Under the pieces are notes generated by a model that worked only from the letters and a program-made list of their open reading frames with translations, was not told where the DNA came from and did not search any database. DNA of 27,456 nucleotides from CAJYAN01 sp046484825 (lineage in GTDB: Bacteria; Pseudomonadota; Gammaproteobacteria; UBA6429; Thiohalophilaceae), in NCBI GenBank assembly GCA_046484825.1, contig JAWOIE010000199.1, forward strand, positions 1 through 27,456. Direction: 5' to 3'. Each line of letters starts with the position of its first letter. Within the stretch, counting starts at the first letter, position 1. Positions 13,475 through 21,629 of this stretch are shown here, one piece after another. Both the position numbers and the translations under genes were made by a program.

Positions 13475-16201
13475 ATGTCAGCCAAAAAAGCCCCATTCAT
13501 TCTCGTCGATGGTTCGTCCTATCTGTTTCGCGCCTATCACGCTATGCCCAACCTGAGTAATAGCAAGGGCGAGGCCACCGGCGCCATGTACGGTGTCATC
13601 AATATGCTGCGCCGCCTGCTCGGTGAATATCAGCCGGAGCATATCGCCGTGGTCTTCGATGCCAGGGGCAAGACCTTTCGCCACGACATGTATAAGGAGT
13701 ACAAGGCGAATCGCCCGCCCATGCCCGACGACCTGGCGGCGCAGATCCCGCCGATTCACGACATTATTCGCGCCATGGGCCTGCCCCTGATCGCCGTGCC
13801 CGGGGTCGAGGCCGATGACGTCATCGGCACCCTGGCGCGTCAGGCCGAGGCGTCCGGTATCGACACCATCATCTCCACCGGCGACAAGGACATGGCGCAA
13901 CTGGTGGATGCGCACGTTCACCTGATCAACACCATGACGGATTCCTATCTGGACCGCGACGGGGTCGTGGAAAAATTCGGTGTGCCACCGGAACGTATAA
14001 TCGATTATCTGGCGCTCATCGGTGATACCTCGGACAACGTCCCCGGCGTGCCCAAGGTGGGACCAAAGACGGCGGTGAAGTGGCTGGCCGAATATGACTC
14101 ACTGGAAAATATCATGCAGCGTGCCGACGAGTTCAAGGGCAAGGTCGGTGAATACCTGCGCGACACCCTGGAACAATTACCGCTGTCACGAGAACTCGTG
14201 ACCATTAAGTGCGATGTCCCGCTGGAGGTGACACCGCAAAGCCTCAACCGCAACACCCCGGATCAGGAAAAACTCCGCGAGCTCTTCAGTCGTTATGAAT
14301 TTAATACCTGGCTTAAACAACTGGGTAGTGGTGATGACAACGTCAGTGATAACGGTGCGAGCGCTGTCGATGACAGTCGCGATGAAAAAATTGAAACGCA
14401 ATACGCGACCGTGCTTACTGAGGACGTGTTTAACGACTGGCTAAAACGTTTAGAAAAAGCTGAGCTATTTGCCTTTGATACCGAGACCACCAGTCTGGAC
14501 TACATGCAGGCCGAGATCGTCGGCGTCTCCTTTTCCGACAGGCAGGGTCAGGCCGCCTATGTGCCGCTGGCGCATGACTATGCCGGTGCGCCAGCGCAAC
14601 TCGACCGCGACACGGTACTCCGGCAGTTAAAGCCGCTTTTGGAAGACGACCGTCAGAAGAAAGTCGGGCAGAATTTAAAGTACGACATGAACGTCCTCGC
14701 CAACTACGATATTCACTTGCAGGGTATTGCCCACGACACCATGCTGGAGTCGTACGTGCTCAACAGCACCTCCTCGCGGCATGACATGGACACCCTGGCG
14801 CTGCGCCACCTGAACGTCGAGACCATTCACTTTGAAGATGTCGCCGGCAAGGGCGCGAAGCAACTGAGCTTTAACGAAGTCGCCGTCGAACAGGCCGCCC
14901 CCTACGCCGCCGAAGACGCCGACATTACCCTGCGCCTGCATCAGGTGCTGTGGCCGCAACTGGAGCAGGTCGCGTCCTTGCGCAAGGTCTATAGCGAACT
15001 TGAAGTGCCGCTGGTGTCTGTGCTGTCGTCCATGGAACGTCACGGCGTATTGATCGATACCAAAATGCTGGCCAAGCAGAGCCGGCAACTGGCCGGGCGG
15101 ATTGCGCAACTGGAACAACAGGCGCACGAACTGGCCGGCGAAGTCTTTAACCTGGGGTCACCGGCACAGTTACAGAAAATCCTGTTTGAAAAACAGGGCC
15201 TGCCGGTCCGGAGCAAGACCCCCAAGGGTCAGCCCTCCACCGCCGAGTCGGTGTTACAGGAACTGGCCAATGACTATGAGCTGCCGCGGACAATTTTAGA
15301 ATATCGCAGCCTGAGCAAACTCAAGTCCACCTATACCGACAAGCTGCCGGAGATGATCGCCGCCGATACCGGACGGGTGCATACCTCCTATCATCAGGCG
15401 GTGGCGGCGACGGGACGCCTGTCCTCCTCGGATCCGAATCTGCAAAACATTCCGGTGCGCAGTGAAGAGGGGCGACGCATCCGCCGCGCCTTTATTGCGC
15501 CGCCGGGATACAAGATGCTGGCGGCGGATTACTCGCAGGTCGAGCTGCGCATTATGGCGCACCTGTCCGGCGATGAGAGTCTGCTGCGCGCCTTTAGCGA
15601 AGGCGCCGACATCCACAGCGCCACCGCCGCCGAGGTGTTTGGGGTCAGCCTCGAACAGGTCAGCAAGGATCAGCGGCGTTCCGCCAAGGCCATCAACTTT
15701 GGTTTGATCTACGGCATGTCCGCCTTTGGCCTCGCCAAACAACTGGATGTGGATCGCACGCAGGCGCAAAATTATATCGACCTGTACTTTGCCCGTTACC
15801 CCGGCGTGAAACAGTTTATGGATAACATTCGCGACAGCGCCCGTGACAAAGGCTATGTGGAAACGGTCTTCGGCCGTCGCCTGTATTTACCCGACATCAA
15901 TGCACGCAACGGCCAGCGCCGCCAGTATGCCGAGCGCACCGCCATCAACGCGCCCATGCAGGGGACCGCCGCGGATATTATCAAGCGCGCCATGATCGCT
16001 ATCCACCATGAATTGCGTAGCGGCCAGTATGATGCCCGCATGGTCATGCAGGTGCATGATGAACTGGTGTTTGAAGTGGTCGAGGCACAGCTCGACAAGG
16101 TCAGTAAAATGATTCAGGACAGAATGAGTCAGGCGGCCGAGCTCAAAGTCCCCCTGGTCGTTGACGTCGGTGTCGGCGATAACTGGGAAGAGGCGCATTA
16201 A
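13475..16201 (+). CDS. polA: DNA polymerase I
   Basis: 908 residues, slightly shorter than the 928 of E. coli. All three activities look intact. The 5' nuclease domain (1-290) has VFDARGKTFRHDMYKEYKAN, GVEADDVIG and STGDKDMAQLV. The 3'-5' proofreading domain (about 310-500) keeps the DxE motif as DTETTSLD (Asp335, Glu337), which is lost in some other bacteria. The polymerase domain has motif A LAADYSQVELR (Asp685), motif B RRSAKAINFGLIYG and motif C VHDELVFEV (Asp862). The enzyme fills gaps in repair and removes RNA primers on the lagging strand. It is divergent from the LOG-family gene and convergent with gpsA. No clear Shine-Dalgarno precedes the ATG, but the N-terminus aligns with the family start. 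Codon usage fits a core gene. Confidence 0.99.
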   Translation: MSAKKAPFILVDGSSYLFRAYHAMPNLSNSKGEATGAMYGVINMLRRLLGEYQPEHIAVVFDARGKTFRHDMYKEYKANRPPMPDDLAAQIPPIHDIIRAMGLPLIAVPGVEADDVIGTLARQAEASGIDTIISTGDKDMAQLVDAHVHLINTMTDSYLDRDGVVEKFGVPPERIIDYLALIGDTSDNVPGVPKVGPKTAVKWLAEYDSLENIMQRADEFKGKVGEYLRDTLEQLPLSRELVTIKCDVPLEVTPQSLNRNTPDQEKLRELFSRYEFNTWLKQLGSGDDNVSDNGASAVDDSRDEKIETQYATVLTEDVFNDWLKRLEKAELFAFDTETTSLDYMQAEIVGVSFSDRQGQAAYVPLAHDYAGAPAQLDRDTVLRQLKPLLEDDRQKKVGQNLKYDMNVLANYDIHLQGIAHDTMLESYVLNSTSSRHDMDTLALRHLNVETIHFEDVAGKGAKQLSFNEVAVEQAAPYAAEDADITLRLHQVLWPQLEQVASLRKVYSELEVPLVSVLSSMERHGVLIDTKMLAKQSRQLAGRIAQLEQQAHELAGEVFNLGSPAQLQKILFEKQGLPVRSKTPKGQPSTAESVLQELANDYELPRTILEYRSLSKLKSTYTDKLPEMIAADTGRVHTSYHQAVAATGRLSSSDPNLQNIPVRSEEGRRIRRAFIAPPGYKMLAADYSQVELRIMAHLSGDESLLRAFSEGADIHSATAAEVFGVSLEQVSKDQRRSAKAINFGLIYGMSAFGLAKQLDVDRTQAQNYIDLYFARYPGVKQFMDNIRDSARDKGYVETVFGRRLYLPDINARNGQRRQYAERTAINAPMQGTAADIIKRAMIAIHHELRSGQYDARMVMQVHDELVFEVVEAQLDKVSKMIQDRMSQAAELKVPLVVDVGVGDNWEEAH

Positions 16202-16252
16202 AAGGGCTCGCGGCAAACGCGTCTGGAAAAGCCATACGGCACACTTCGCTAA

Positions 16253-16480
16253 CTACCACCTCGGTTGACCAGGCTTTTCGAGTACCACGGTAAGCTTAAA
16301 TCCCTGGGGATTGTGATGACCTATAGAATGCCGCCCCCCCAGAGGATCCGTAAAAGCCGTATGGATAATGGCGATACGCAAAATTTTTTTATAACGCAGC
16401 AGAACTTTCCCAGATCCCGCCAGTCCTATGTGTAGTGCTAACGCACCTCCCGCTTTTAACTCCCTGCGGGAGATACCCAT
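16253..16480 (-). CDS. Doubtful hypothetical ORF (75 aa) between polA and gpsA
   Basis: A 75-codon frame in the 376 bp between the convergent polA and gpsA genes. It begins MGISRRELKAGGALAL and ends VVLEKPGQPRW; no family is recognised, and there is no membrane segment. A G-rich stretch (GGGGGTG) sits about six bases before the ATG, which could act as a poor ribosome site. It lies beyond the hairpins that follow gpsA. It could be a lineage-specific gene or chance. Outside this frame and the two hairpins the gap shows nothing else. Confidence 0.25.
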   Translation of the reverse strand: MGISRRELKAGGALALHIGLAGSGKVLLRYKKILRIAIIHTAFTDPLGGRHSIGHHNPQGFKLTVVLEKPGQPRW

Positions 16481-16510
16481 TCAGCACCCCCAAGCTGAGT
16501 GGTTGATTTA

Positions 16511-16547
16511 CCCGGTGTACTCTCCCCCTGAGCACCGGGTTTTTTTT
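16511..16547 (+). terminator. Intrinsic terminator downstream of polA
   Basis: CCCGGTG (16511-16517) pairs with CACCGGG (16533-16539), followed at once by eight T residues (16540-16547). The direction fits plus-strand transcription from polA, whose stop codon is 310 bp upstream, giving a long 3' region. Confidence 0.8.
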
Positions 16548-16576
16548 GCCTGCGGGAAAGGCCTTTGCCCGCAGGC
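16548..16576 (-). terminator. GC-rich hairpin directly after gpsA
   Basis: GCCTGCGGG (16548-16556) and CCCGCAGGC (16568-16576) form a perfect 9 bp stem; the interior AAAGGCCTTT is itself a palindrome. It starts one base after the gpsA stop codon on the minus strand. There is no U-tract in that direction, so it may protect the transcript 3' end or pair with the neighbouring polA terminator rather than terminate by itself. Confidence 0.5.
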
Positions 16577-16577
16577 C

Positions 16578-17591
16578 TCAGGCCAGTTCGGGCTTGATGT
16601 CGCGTCCCAGCAGGGCGTCGACGGCCCCCCGTGGTGACTCGTTCTCATAAAGTACGCGATAGACCTGTTCGACAATGGGCATTTCGACCCCCTGCCGTTG
16701 TGCAAGGGTATGCACTTCCTGGGCGGTGATGACGCCCTCCACCACCTGGCCGATAACCTCTTTGGCCTGCGCCTGGTTCTCCCCCCGACCCAGGGCCAGT
16801 CCCAGGCGGCGATTGCGGGATTGGTCGTCGGTGCAGGTCAGTACCAGGTCGCCGAGGCCGGCGAGACCCATAAAGGTCTCGCGCTGGCCGCCCAGGGCGA
16901 CACCCAGGCGCATGACCTCGGCCAGGCCGCGGGTAATGAGCGCCGCACGGGTGTTGGCGCCAAAGCCGAGGCCATCGGCGATGCCGGCGGCAATGGCCAG
17001 GGCGTTCTTGACCGCGCCGCCGACCTCGACCCCGACCACGTCGTCGCTGGTATAGGCGCGAAATCGTTCACTGTGCAGCATGGCGGCGACCTCGGTGGCG
17101 AAGTCCGGGTTTTTCGAGGCCACGGTCACTGCGCCGGGTAGGCCGCTGGCGACTTCCTTGGCAAAGGTGGGTCCGGAAATCACGGCCATGGGCATGAGGT
17201 CATCGAGCTCCTCGTGGGCCACCTGATGCAGCAGTTTGCACGAGCCATGTTCAAAGCCCTTGGTGGCCCAGACGAGGCGTTGCTCGGCGTTGAGCAGTGG
17301 TTTGATCTGCTGCAAGGTCTGCCGAAAGGCGTGTGAGGGTACCACGACGAGAATATCGCTGGCCTGTGAGACTGCCTCGGCGAGGTCCGCGCTGACCTGC
17401 AGGAGCTCAGGAAAGTGTATGCCCGGCAGATAGCGCGCATTGTGGCGCGTGTCGATCATGTCCTCGGCGTGCGCGGCGTGATGCGCCCAGAGGTGGACCG
17501 GGTAACCGTTGCGGGCCAGCAATATGGCCAGGGCCGTGCCCCAGGAACCGGCGCCCAGGACGGCGATGGGGTGTGTGCTCAGGCCTGCCAT
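16578..17591 (-). CDS. gpsA: NAD(P)-dependent glycerol-3-phosphate dehydrogenase
   Basis: 337 residues from the ATG at 17591, seven bases after the secB stop codon; a longer frame to 17759 would only overlap secB and is low-complexity. The N-terminus has the dinucleotide-binding GAGSWGTALAILLARNG, and further on WATKGFEHGS, ISGPTFAKEVASGLPGAV, the catalytic-lysine region VEVGGAVKNALAIAAGIADG and GFGANTRAALITRGLAEVMR. The enzyme reduces dihydroxyacetone phosphate to sn-glycerol 3-phosphate, the backbone for phospholipids, in the cytoplasm. It ends the operon yibN-grxC-trxC-secB-gpsA, the same linkage as in E. coli apart from trxC. Length and motifs are normal. Confidence 0.97.
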   Translation of the reverse strand: MAGLSTHPIAVLGAGSWGTALAILLARNGYPVHLWAHHAAHAEDMIDTRHNARYLPGIHFPELLQVSADLAEAVSQASDILVVVPSHAFRQTLQQIKPLLNAEQRLVWATKGFEHGSCKLLHQVAHEELDDLMPMAVISGPTFAKEVASGLPGAVTVASKNPDFATEVAAMLHSERFRAYTSDDVVGVEVGGAVKNALAIAAGIADGLGFGANTRAALITRGLAEVMRLGVALGGQRETFMGLAGLGDLVLTCTDDQSRNRRLGLALGRGENQAQAKEVIGQVVEGVITAQEVHTLAQRQGVEMPIVEQVYRVLYENESPRGAVDALLGRDIKPELA

Positions 17592-17598
17592 GGCAAGG

Positions 17599-18105
17599 TT
17601 AGTGGACGGGGTCGGTGGCGGAGGTCTCGGCGGCCGCGGCCGGCGCCTGTTGTTGCTGCTCCAGGTGCTGGCTATACAGGACATCGAAATTGACCGGTGC
17701 CAGGAGCAGGGGCTGAAAGCCGCCGCGGGTGACCAGATCGGAAATGGCCTCGCGGGCATAGGGAAAGAGAATGTTGGGGCAGAAGCTGCCGATCATGTGC
17801 GACAGGTCCTGCGGGCCGAAGCCGGCGATGCCGAAAATCCCCGCCTGCTGCACCTCGACCAGGAAGGCCGTCTTGTCCTTGTTTTTGGTGGTGACGGTCA
17901 GCGACAGCACTACCTCATAGGTATTTTCACCAATGGAGCGTCCCTGTGAATTGAGTTCCAGATTGACCTCGGGCTGCCATTCTTCATTAAAGATGGCGGG
18001 CGCATGCGGCGCCTCAAAGGAAATGTCCTTGGTGTAGATCTTGTGAATGGTGAATTGTTGCTGGGGCTGTTCCGTCGCCGCGGGTTGTTGCTTGTCGTCG
18101 CTCAT
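17599..18105 (-). CDS. secB: Protein-export chaperone SecB
   Basis: 168 residues. It is typical of the proteobacterial SecB tetramer subunit: FTIHKIYTKDISFEAPHAP near the start, LSLTVTTKNKDKTAFLVEVQ, QAGIFGI and GSFCPNILFPYAREAISDLV, then GGFQPLLLAPVNFDVLY. SecB holds preproteins unfolded and delivers them to SecA for export. The C-terminal tail is Gln/Ala-rich (about 148-168), longer than in E. coli and probably disordered. AGAAGG lies nine bases upstream of the ATG. It is 68 bp downstream of trxC and nearly abuts gpsA, consistent with one operon. Other than the tail nothing is unusual. Confidence 0.98.
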   Translation of the reverse strand: MSDDKQQPAATEQPQQQFTIHKIYTKDISFEAPHAPAIFNEEWQPEVNLELNSQGRSIGENTYEVVLSLTVTTKNKDKTAFLVEVQQAGIFGIAGFGPQDLSHMIGSFCPNILFPYAREAISDLVTRGGFQPLLLAPVNFDVLYSQHLEQQQQAPAAAAETSATDPVH

Positions 18106-18173
18106 GATGACTGCCTTCTGGGTATGCTGGTGTGCGTGGTGAATGCTGATGGTAACAAACTAATGCGCCGGCG

Positions 18174-18608
18174 TCAGAGGGATTGGCGTACCCAGCGGAG
18201 CAGAGCGTTTAAATCCATGGCGCCGGCCGTGCGCTGAATTTCGCGGCCGCCTTTGAACAGGGCCAGGGTCGGGATACTGCGAATGGCAAAACGCGCGGCC
18301 AGTGCCTGTTCCACTTCGGTGTTGACCTTGGCGAGACGCACCTGCGGTTCCAGTTGTTGCGCGGCCTGGCTAAACACCGGCGCCATCATCTTGCAGGGGC
18401 CGCACCACGGCGCCCAGAAATCCACTACCAGGGGAATGTCGGACTTGTTCAGGTGCTGATCAAAAGTGCTGGCCGTGAGTTCGACAGGTTGCGCCTGAAA
18501 CAGGGGGTGTTTGCATTTGCCGCATTTGCCACCGGCGCCGAGCCGCTCGGCCGGGACCCGATTGATGCCCCCACAGGACGGACAGACAATGTGCAGGGCG
18601 TCGCTCAT
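18174..18608 (-). CDS. trxC: Thioredoxin 2 with N-terminal zinc ribbon
   Basis: 144 residues. An N-terminal zinc ribbon holds two CxxC pairs (C9/C12 in CPSC and C29/C32 in CGKC). The thioredoxin fold follows, with the active site WAPWCGPCK (C69, C72) and the cis-proline loop RSIPTLALFKGG. Thioredoxin 2 reduces disulfides in the cytoplasm and its Zn ribbon responds to oxidation; in E. coli it belongs to the OxyR regulon. Its ATG overlaps the grxC stop codon (ATGA at 18605-18608), so translation is coupled. Lying between grxC and secB, it is an addition to the E. coli-type gene order and strengthens the redox theme of the operon. Confidence 0.95.
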   Translation of the reverse strand: MSDALHIVCPSCGGINRVPAERLGAGGKCGKCKHPLFQAQPVELTASTFDQHLNKSDIPLVVDFWAPWCGPCKMMAPVFSQAAQQLEPQVRLAKVNTEVEQALAARFAIRSIPTLALFKGGREIQRTAGAMDLNALLRWVRQSL

Positions 18609-18874
18609 GCGAGGGAGTCGGTCAGGCCCAGGTGCCGGTCCAGTTCGCCCTTGCGTTCCAGGTCGAACAGGTCATCACAGCCGCCGACATGAACGTCGTC
18701 GATAAAGATCTGTGGTACCGAGGTGCGGCCGCTGCGTTGTTGCATTTCCTCGCGCAGGCCGGGTTGTTTATCAATGCGAATATCCTCGTAGGCGACACCT
18801 TTGTGTTTGAGGAGCTGGCGGGCGCGCAGGCAATAGGGGCAAAAGGCGGTTCCATACATAACAACATTGGGCAT
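18605..18874 (-). CDS. grxC: Glutaredoxin 3
   Basis: 89 residues, usual for GrxC. The dithiol active site is GTAFCPYCLRAR (C12, C15), followed by the TSVPQIFIDD cis-proline loop and GGCDDLFDLE, which binds glutathione. The protein uses glutathione to reduce disulfides and glutathionylated proteins, and supplies electrons to reductases in the cytoplasm. It begins 15 bp after the rhodanese stop codon and overlaps trxC by 4 bp. The order rhodanese-grxC-secB-gpsA is conserved with E. coli yibN-grxC-secB-gpsA. No unusual feature. Confidence 0.97.
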   Translation of the reverse strand: MPNVVMYGTAFCPYCLRARQLLKHKGVAYEDIRIDKQPGLREEMQQRSGRTSVPQIFIDDVHVGGCDDLFDLERKGELDRHLGLTDSLA

Positions 18875-18889
18875 TGGCAGGTCCTTGGG

Positions 18890-19312
18890 TTACTTCTGCA
18901 GGGGCAGGTTGGCGCCTTCCCAGGCCATGACACCGCCACGCAGGTTGTAGACATTTTCATAGCCGTTCTTTTTCAGCACCGAACAGGCCTGCCCGGAACG
19001 ATGGCCGGAGCGACAGGCAACAATGACCGGTTTGCCCTTGTGCTTGTCCAGCTCGCCGAGGCGTTCCTTGAGGTAGGCGAGCGGGATGTGGACGGAATTG
19101 ACGATATGGCCGCTTTGATATTCATTGGTCTCACGCACATCGAGCACAACGGCATCTTCACGATTGATCATCATGGTGGCCTCACTGGGCGAGGCGCTCA
19201 GATAGCCACGCAGACGCTGACCGAAAAAGCTAAGCAGTAACAGATAAATAATCACCAGCAGGGCGGCGGTGAGGATCCAGTGATTTGTCGCGAATTCAAT
19301 ATATTGCGCCAT
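18890..19312 (-). CDS. yibN: Membrane-anchored rhodanese-like protein (YibN type)
   Basis: 140 residues. One N-terminal membrane helix (about 12-30) is followed by a rhodanese domain (about 43-140) with VVLDVRETNEYQSGHI and the active-site loop ACRSGHRS, so the persulfide-forming cysteine (C100) is present, then NLRGGVMAWEGANLP. The domain should face the cytoplasm and transfer sulfane sulfur or act as a redox protein; the physiological acceptor is not known. It is the first gene of the operon with grxC, trxC, secB and gpsA. E. coli YibN has been associated with the inner-membrane protein translocation machinery, which would suit the secB neighbour, but that link here is inference. Confidence 0.92.
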   Translation of the reverse strand: MAQYIEFATNHWILTAALLVIIYLLLLSFFGQRLRGYLSASPSEATMMINREDAVVLDVRETNEYQSGHIVNSVHIPLAYLKERLGELDKHKGKPVIVACRSGHRSGQACSVLKKNGYENVYNLRGGVMAWEGANLPLQK

Positions 19313-19479
19313 GGTGATGCTTCAACTCTATGATAAATTTTTTAAGACAAAGTGCCGACCAACAGGTTCGGCGCGGTGGACGATGTTAGCGGCGATGGTC
19401 CTGCGCGCATTCTAGCGAATCCCGGGCAGGCGCACCAAGCCGCAGTGGCCAGGCTGCCGATACCCGGGAGGTCTGGAGG

Positions 19480-19800
19480 CTAGGGTGCGGAGTTGCAGAA
19501 GACTTCGCGCATCATGCCAATGAGTCGCAGGGTGCGTGAATCCCCCACCCGGTAATACACCCGGTTGGCATCCTTGCGGGCGGCGAGAATGCCCTTGTCA
19601 CGCAGGATGGCCAGATGCTGGGAGATGTTGCTCTGCGAGGTGCCCACATGTTCAACAATATCCTGCACACTGATTTCCTGGTCGCCCAGGGTGCAGAGAA
19701 TTTTTAAACGCAGGGGGTGTGACATGGCCTTGAGAGAGCGTGAGGCGCGGTCGATATCCTCATCCTGGGTCATTAGGCCGCTAAGTTCAGTCTCGTTCAT
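19480..19800 (-). CDS. ArsR/SmtB-family winged-helix repressor
   Basis: 106 residues from the ATG at 19800; an in-frame TTG three codons earlier is possible. The fold is recognisable: SRSLKAMSHPLRLKILCTLG, EISVQDIVEHVGTSQSNISQ (recognition helix), HLAILRDKGILAARKDANRV and YYRVGDSRT. The CxC pair of ArsR/SmtB metal sensors in the position ELCVCDL is replaced by EISVQDI, so it probably does not sense metal there; Cys39 and Cys102 could be redox-active in the style of BigR/SqrR-type persulfide sensors, but this is speculative. It lies between the rhodanese operon and gpmI, transcribed toward the former, and might regulate either. A TATAAT at 19880-19875 on the minus strand is a likely -10 for it. 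Confidence 0.87.
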   Translation of the reverse strand: MNETELSGLMTQDEDIDRASRSLKAMSHPLRLKILCTLGDQEISVQDIVEHVGTSQSNISQHLAILRDKGILAARKDANRVYYRVGDSRTLRLIGMMREVFCNSAP

Positions 19801-19968
19801 CGATATCAACCTGAGGTTGTGTAAGTGGATCGGTATGGACAGTCTATATTACCGCTGCCTTTTATTAACAAAACATTATACAATAATCTACCCCTTGAGA
19901 AGTGCCGTCACTAAGAAACCAGAAACTTTTTATTGTTATTGGCCGTGCCGTTCTCAGGGATATGCGGT

Positions 19969-19996
19969 TTGAATTTTGATCAGCGTCCCTTATATA
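19969..19996 (+). promoter_or_regulatory. Probable gpmI promoter
   Basis: TTGAAT (19969-19974) and TATATA (19991-19996) are spaced by 16 bp. The expected start of transcription (about 20003) falls in a short inverted repeat, TTAGAC (19999-20004) and GTCTAA (20008-20013), which could be an operator or a 5' stem. The gene starts about 47 bp further on. This shared 250 bp region also carries the divergent ArsR-type promoter. Confidence 0.6.
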
Positions 19997-20050
19997 GGTT
20001 AGACTTCGTCTAAATTAAGCTTTTTCTTTGCAGGCAAGCACAGACACTCT

Positions 20051-21622
20051 ATGAACGCCACAGTCCGCCCCATGCTCCTCATCGTCCTCGACGGCTGGGG
20101 ATACTCCGAGAATCTCGAAGCCAATGCCATTGCCGCGGCGCACAAGCCCACCTGGGATCGCCTGTGGGAGCAGTATCCACACACGCTGATTCGCGGTTCC
20201 GGTGCCGAGGTCGGTCTGCCGGCGGACCAGATGGGCAATTCCGAGGTCGGCCACCTCAATCTGGGCGCCGGCCGCGTGGTCTATCAGGAATTTACCCGCG
20301 TCAGTCGTTCCATCAAAACAGGCTCGTTTTTTACCAACCAGACCCTGGTGGATGCCGCCGCGCTGGCGCGTGATTCGGGCAAGGCGCTGCATATCCTGGG
20401 CCTGCTCTCTACCGGCGGCGTCCACAGTCACGAAGAGCACATCCATGCCATGGTCGAGCTGGCGGTCAAGGAAGGCGTGGAAAAAATCTACGTGCATGCC
20501 TTTACCGATGGCCGGGACACCGCCCCCAAGAGCGCCTCGGATTCCATCAAGGCCATGGAAGCCAGGTTTGCCGAGCTGGGCAAGGGGCGTTTTGCCTCCA
20601 TTATCGGCCGTTACTTTGCCATGGATCGTGACCACCGCTGGCCGCGCATTCAACAGGCCTATGACCTGATCACCCAGGGCCAGGCCGACTTTCAGGCCGT
20701 GGATGCCATGACCGGCCTGGGCATGGCCTATAACCGTGGCGAGACCGATGAGTTTATTCAGGCGACGGCCATTGTCCCGCCGGGCGAGGCCCCGGTGCGC
20801 ATGGAAGACGGTGATGTGCTGGTGTTTATGAACTATCGCTCTGACCGCGCCCGCCAGATCACGCGGCCGTTCATCGAGCCGGACTTCGATGCCTTCGAGC
20901 GTGGCTATGTGCCGAAGCTGGGCATGTTTGTCAGTCTCACCGAGTACAAGGCCGACTTTGATGTGCCGGTCGCCTACCCGCCGGATCGTCTCAAAAACGT
21001 CTTTGGCGAATACATTTCCAATCTCGGCTTGCGTCAGTTGCGTATCGCCGAGACCGAGAAATACGCCCACGTCACCTTTTTCTTTAATGGCGGCCGCGAA
21101 GAACCGTTTGAGTTCGAGGACCGTATCCTGGTCAATTCGCCCAATGTCGCCACCTATGACCTGCAACCGGAAATGAACGCCCCCGAGCTGACGGACAAAC
21201 TGGTGGCGGCCATCGAGAGTGGTCAGTACGACGCCATCATCTGCAATTACGCCAACCCCGACATGGTGGGGCATACCGGCATCTTTAAGGCCACCGTCAA
21301 GGCCATCGAAGCCCTGGACGCCTGCCTCGCTCGCGTGGTGGAGAGCATCCAGAAGGTCGGCGGCGAGGCCCTGATCACCGCGGACCACGGCAATGCTGAG
21401 CAAATGGTCAACCCGGAAACCGGTCAGCCTCATACCGCGCATACCAGCAACCTGGTGCCACTTATATATATTGGTCGCCCGGCCGTGTTGTCCGCCAACG
21501 GTGCCCTGTCGGACGTGGCCCCGACCATGCTGGATTTGATGGGGCTGGAATTGCCTCCCGAGATGAATGGTCGTTCATTGGTCGTACCGCCACAGGACGA
21601 GATCGAACAAAGTCCCGTCTGA
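20051..21622 (+). CDS. gpmI: 2,3-bisphosphoglycerate-independent phosphoglycerate mutase
   Basis: 523 residues, near the usual 510-515. The alkaline-phosphatase-like fold starts with MLLIVLDGWGYSE (metal ligand Asp14) and MGNSEVGHLNLGAGR with the phosphorylated Ser64. Later motifs are HAFTDGRDTAP, GRYFAMDRD, HVTFFFNGG and ITADHGNAEQM. The cytoplasmic enzyme interconverts 3- and 2-phosphoglycerate in glycolysis and gluconeogenesis, with two Mn ions. The ATG at 20051 fits the family start although an ATG seven codons later could also serve; no strong Shine-Dalgarno is visible. It leads the run gpmI - envC-like - ctpA - yibQ, the E. coli order with ctpA added. Confidence 0.98.
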   Translation: MNATVRPMLLIVLDGWGYSENLEANAIAAAHKPTWDRLWEQYPHTLIRGSGAEVGLPADQMGNSEVGHLNLGAGRVVYQEFTRVSRSIKTGSFFTNQTLVDAAALARDSGKALHILGLLSTGGVHSHEEHIHAMVELAVKEGVEKIYVHAFTDGRDTAPKSASDSIKAMEARFAELGKGRFASIIGRYFAMDRDHRWPRIQQAYDLITQGQADFQAVDAMTGLGMAYNRGETDEFIQATAIVPPGEAPVRMEDGDVLVFMNYRSDRARQITRPFIEPDFDAFERGYVPKLGMFVSLTEYKADFDVPVAYPPDRLKNVFGEYISNLGLRQLRIAETEKYAHVTFFFNGGREEPFEFEDRILVNSPNVATYDLQPEMNAPELTDKLVAAIESGQYDAIICNYANPDMVGHTGIFKATVKAIEALDACLARVVESIQKVGGEALITADHGNAEQMVNPETGQPHTAHTSNLVPLIYIGRPAVLSANGALSDVAPTMLDLMGLELPPEMNGRSLVVPPQDEIEQSPV

Positions 21623-21629
21623 GCGTTTC

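Noticed and set aside
20015..21442. 475-codon minus-strand ORF opposite gpmI
   Set aside because: Antisense shadow; the plus-strand frame carries all phosphoglycerate mutase motifs.
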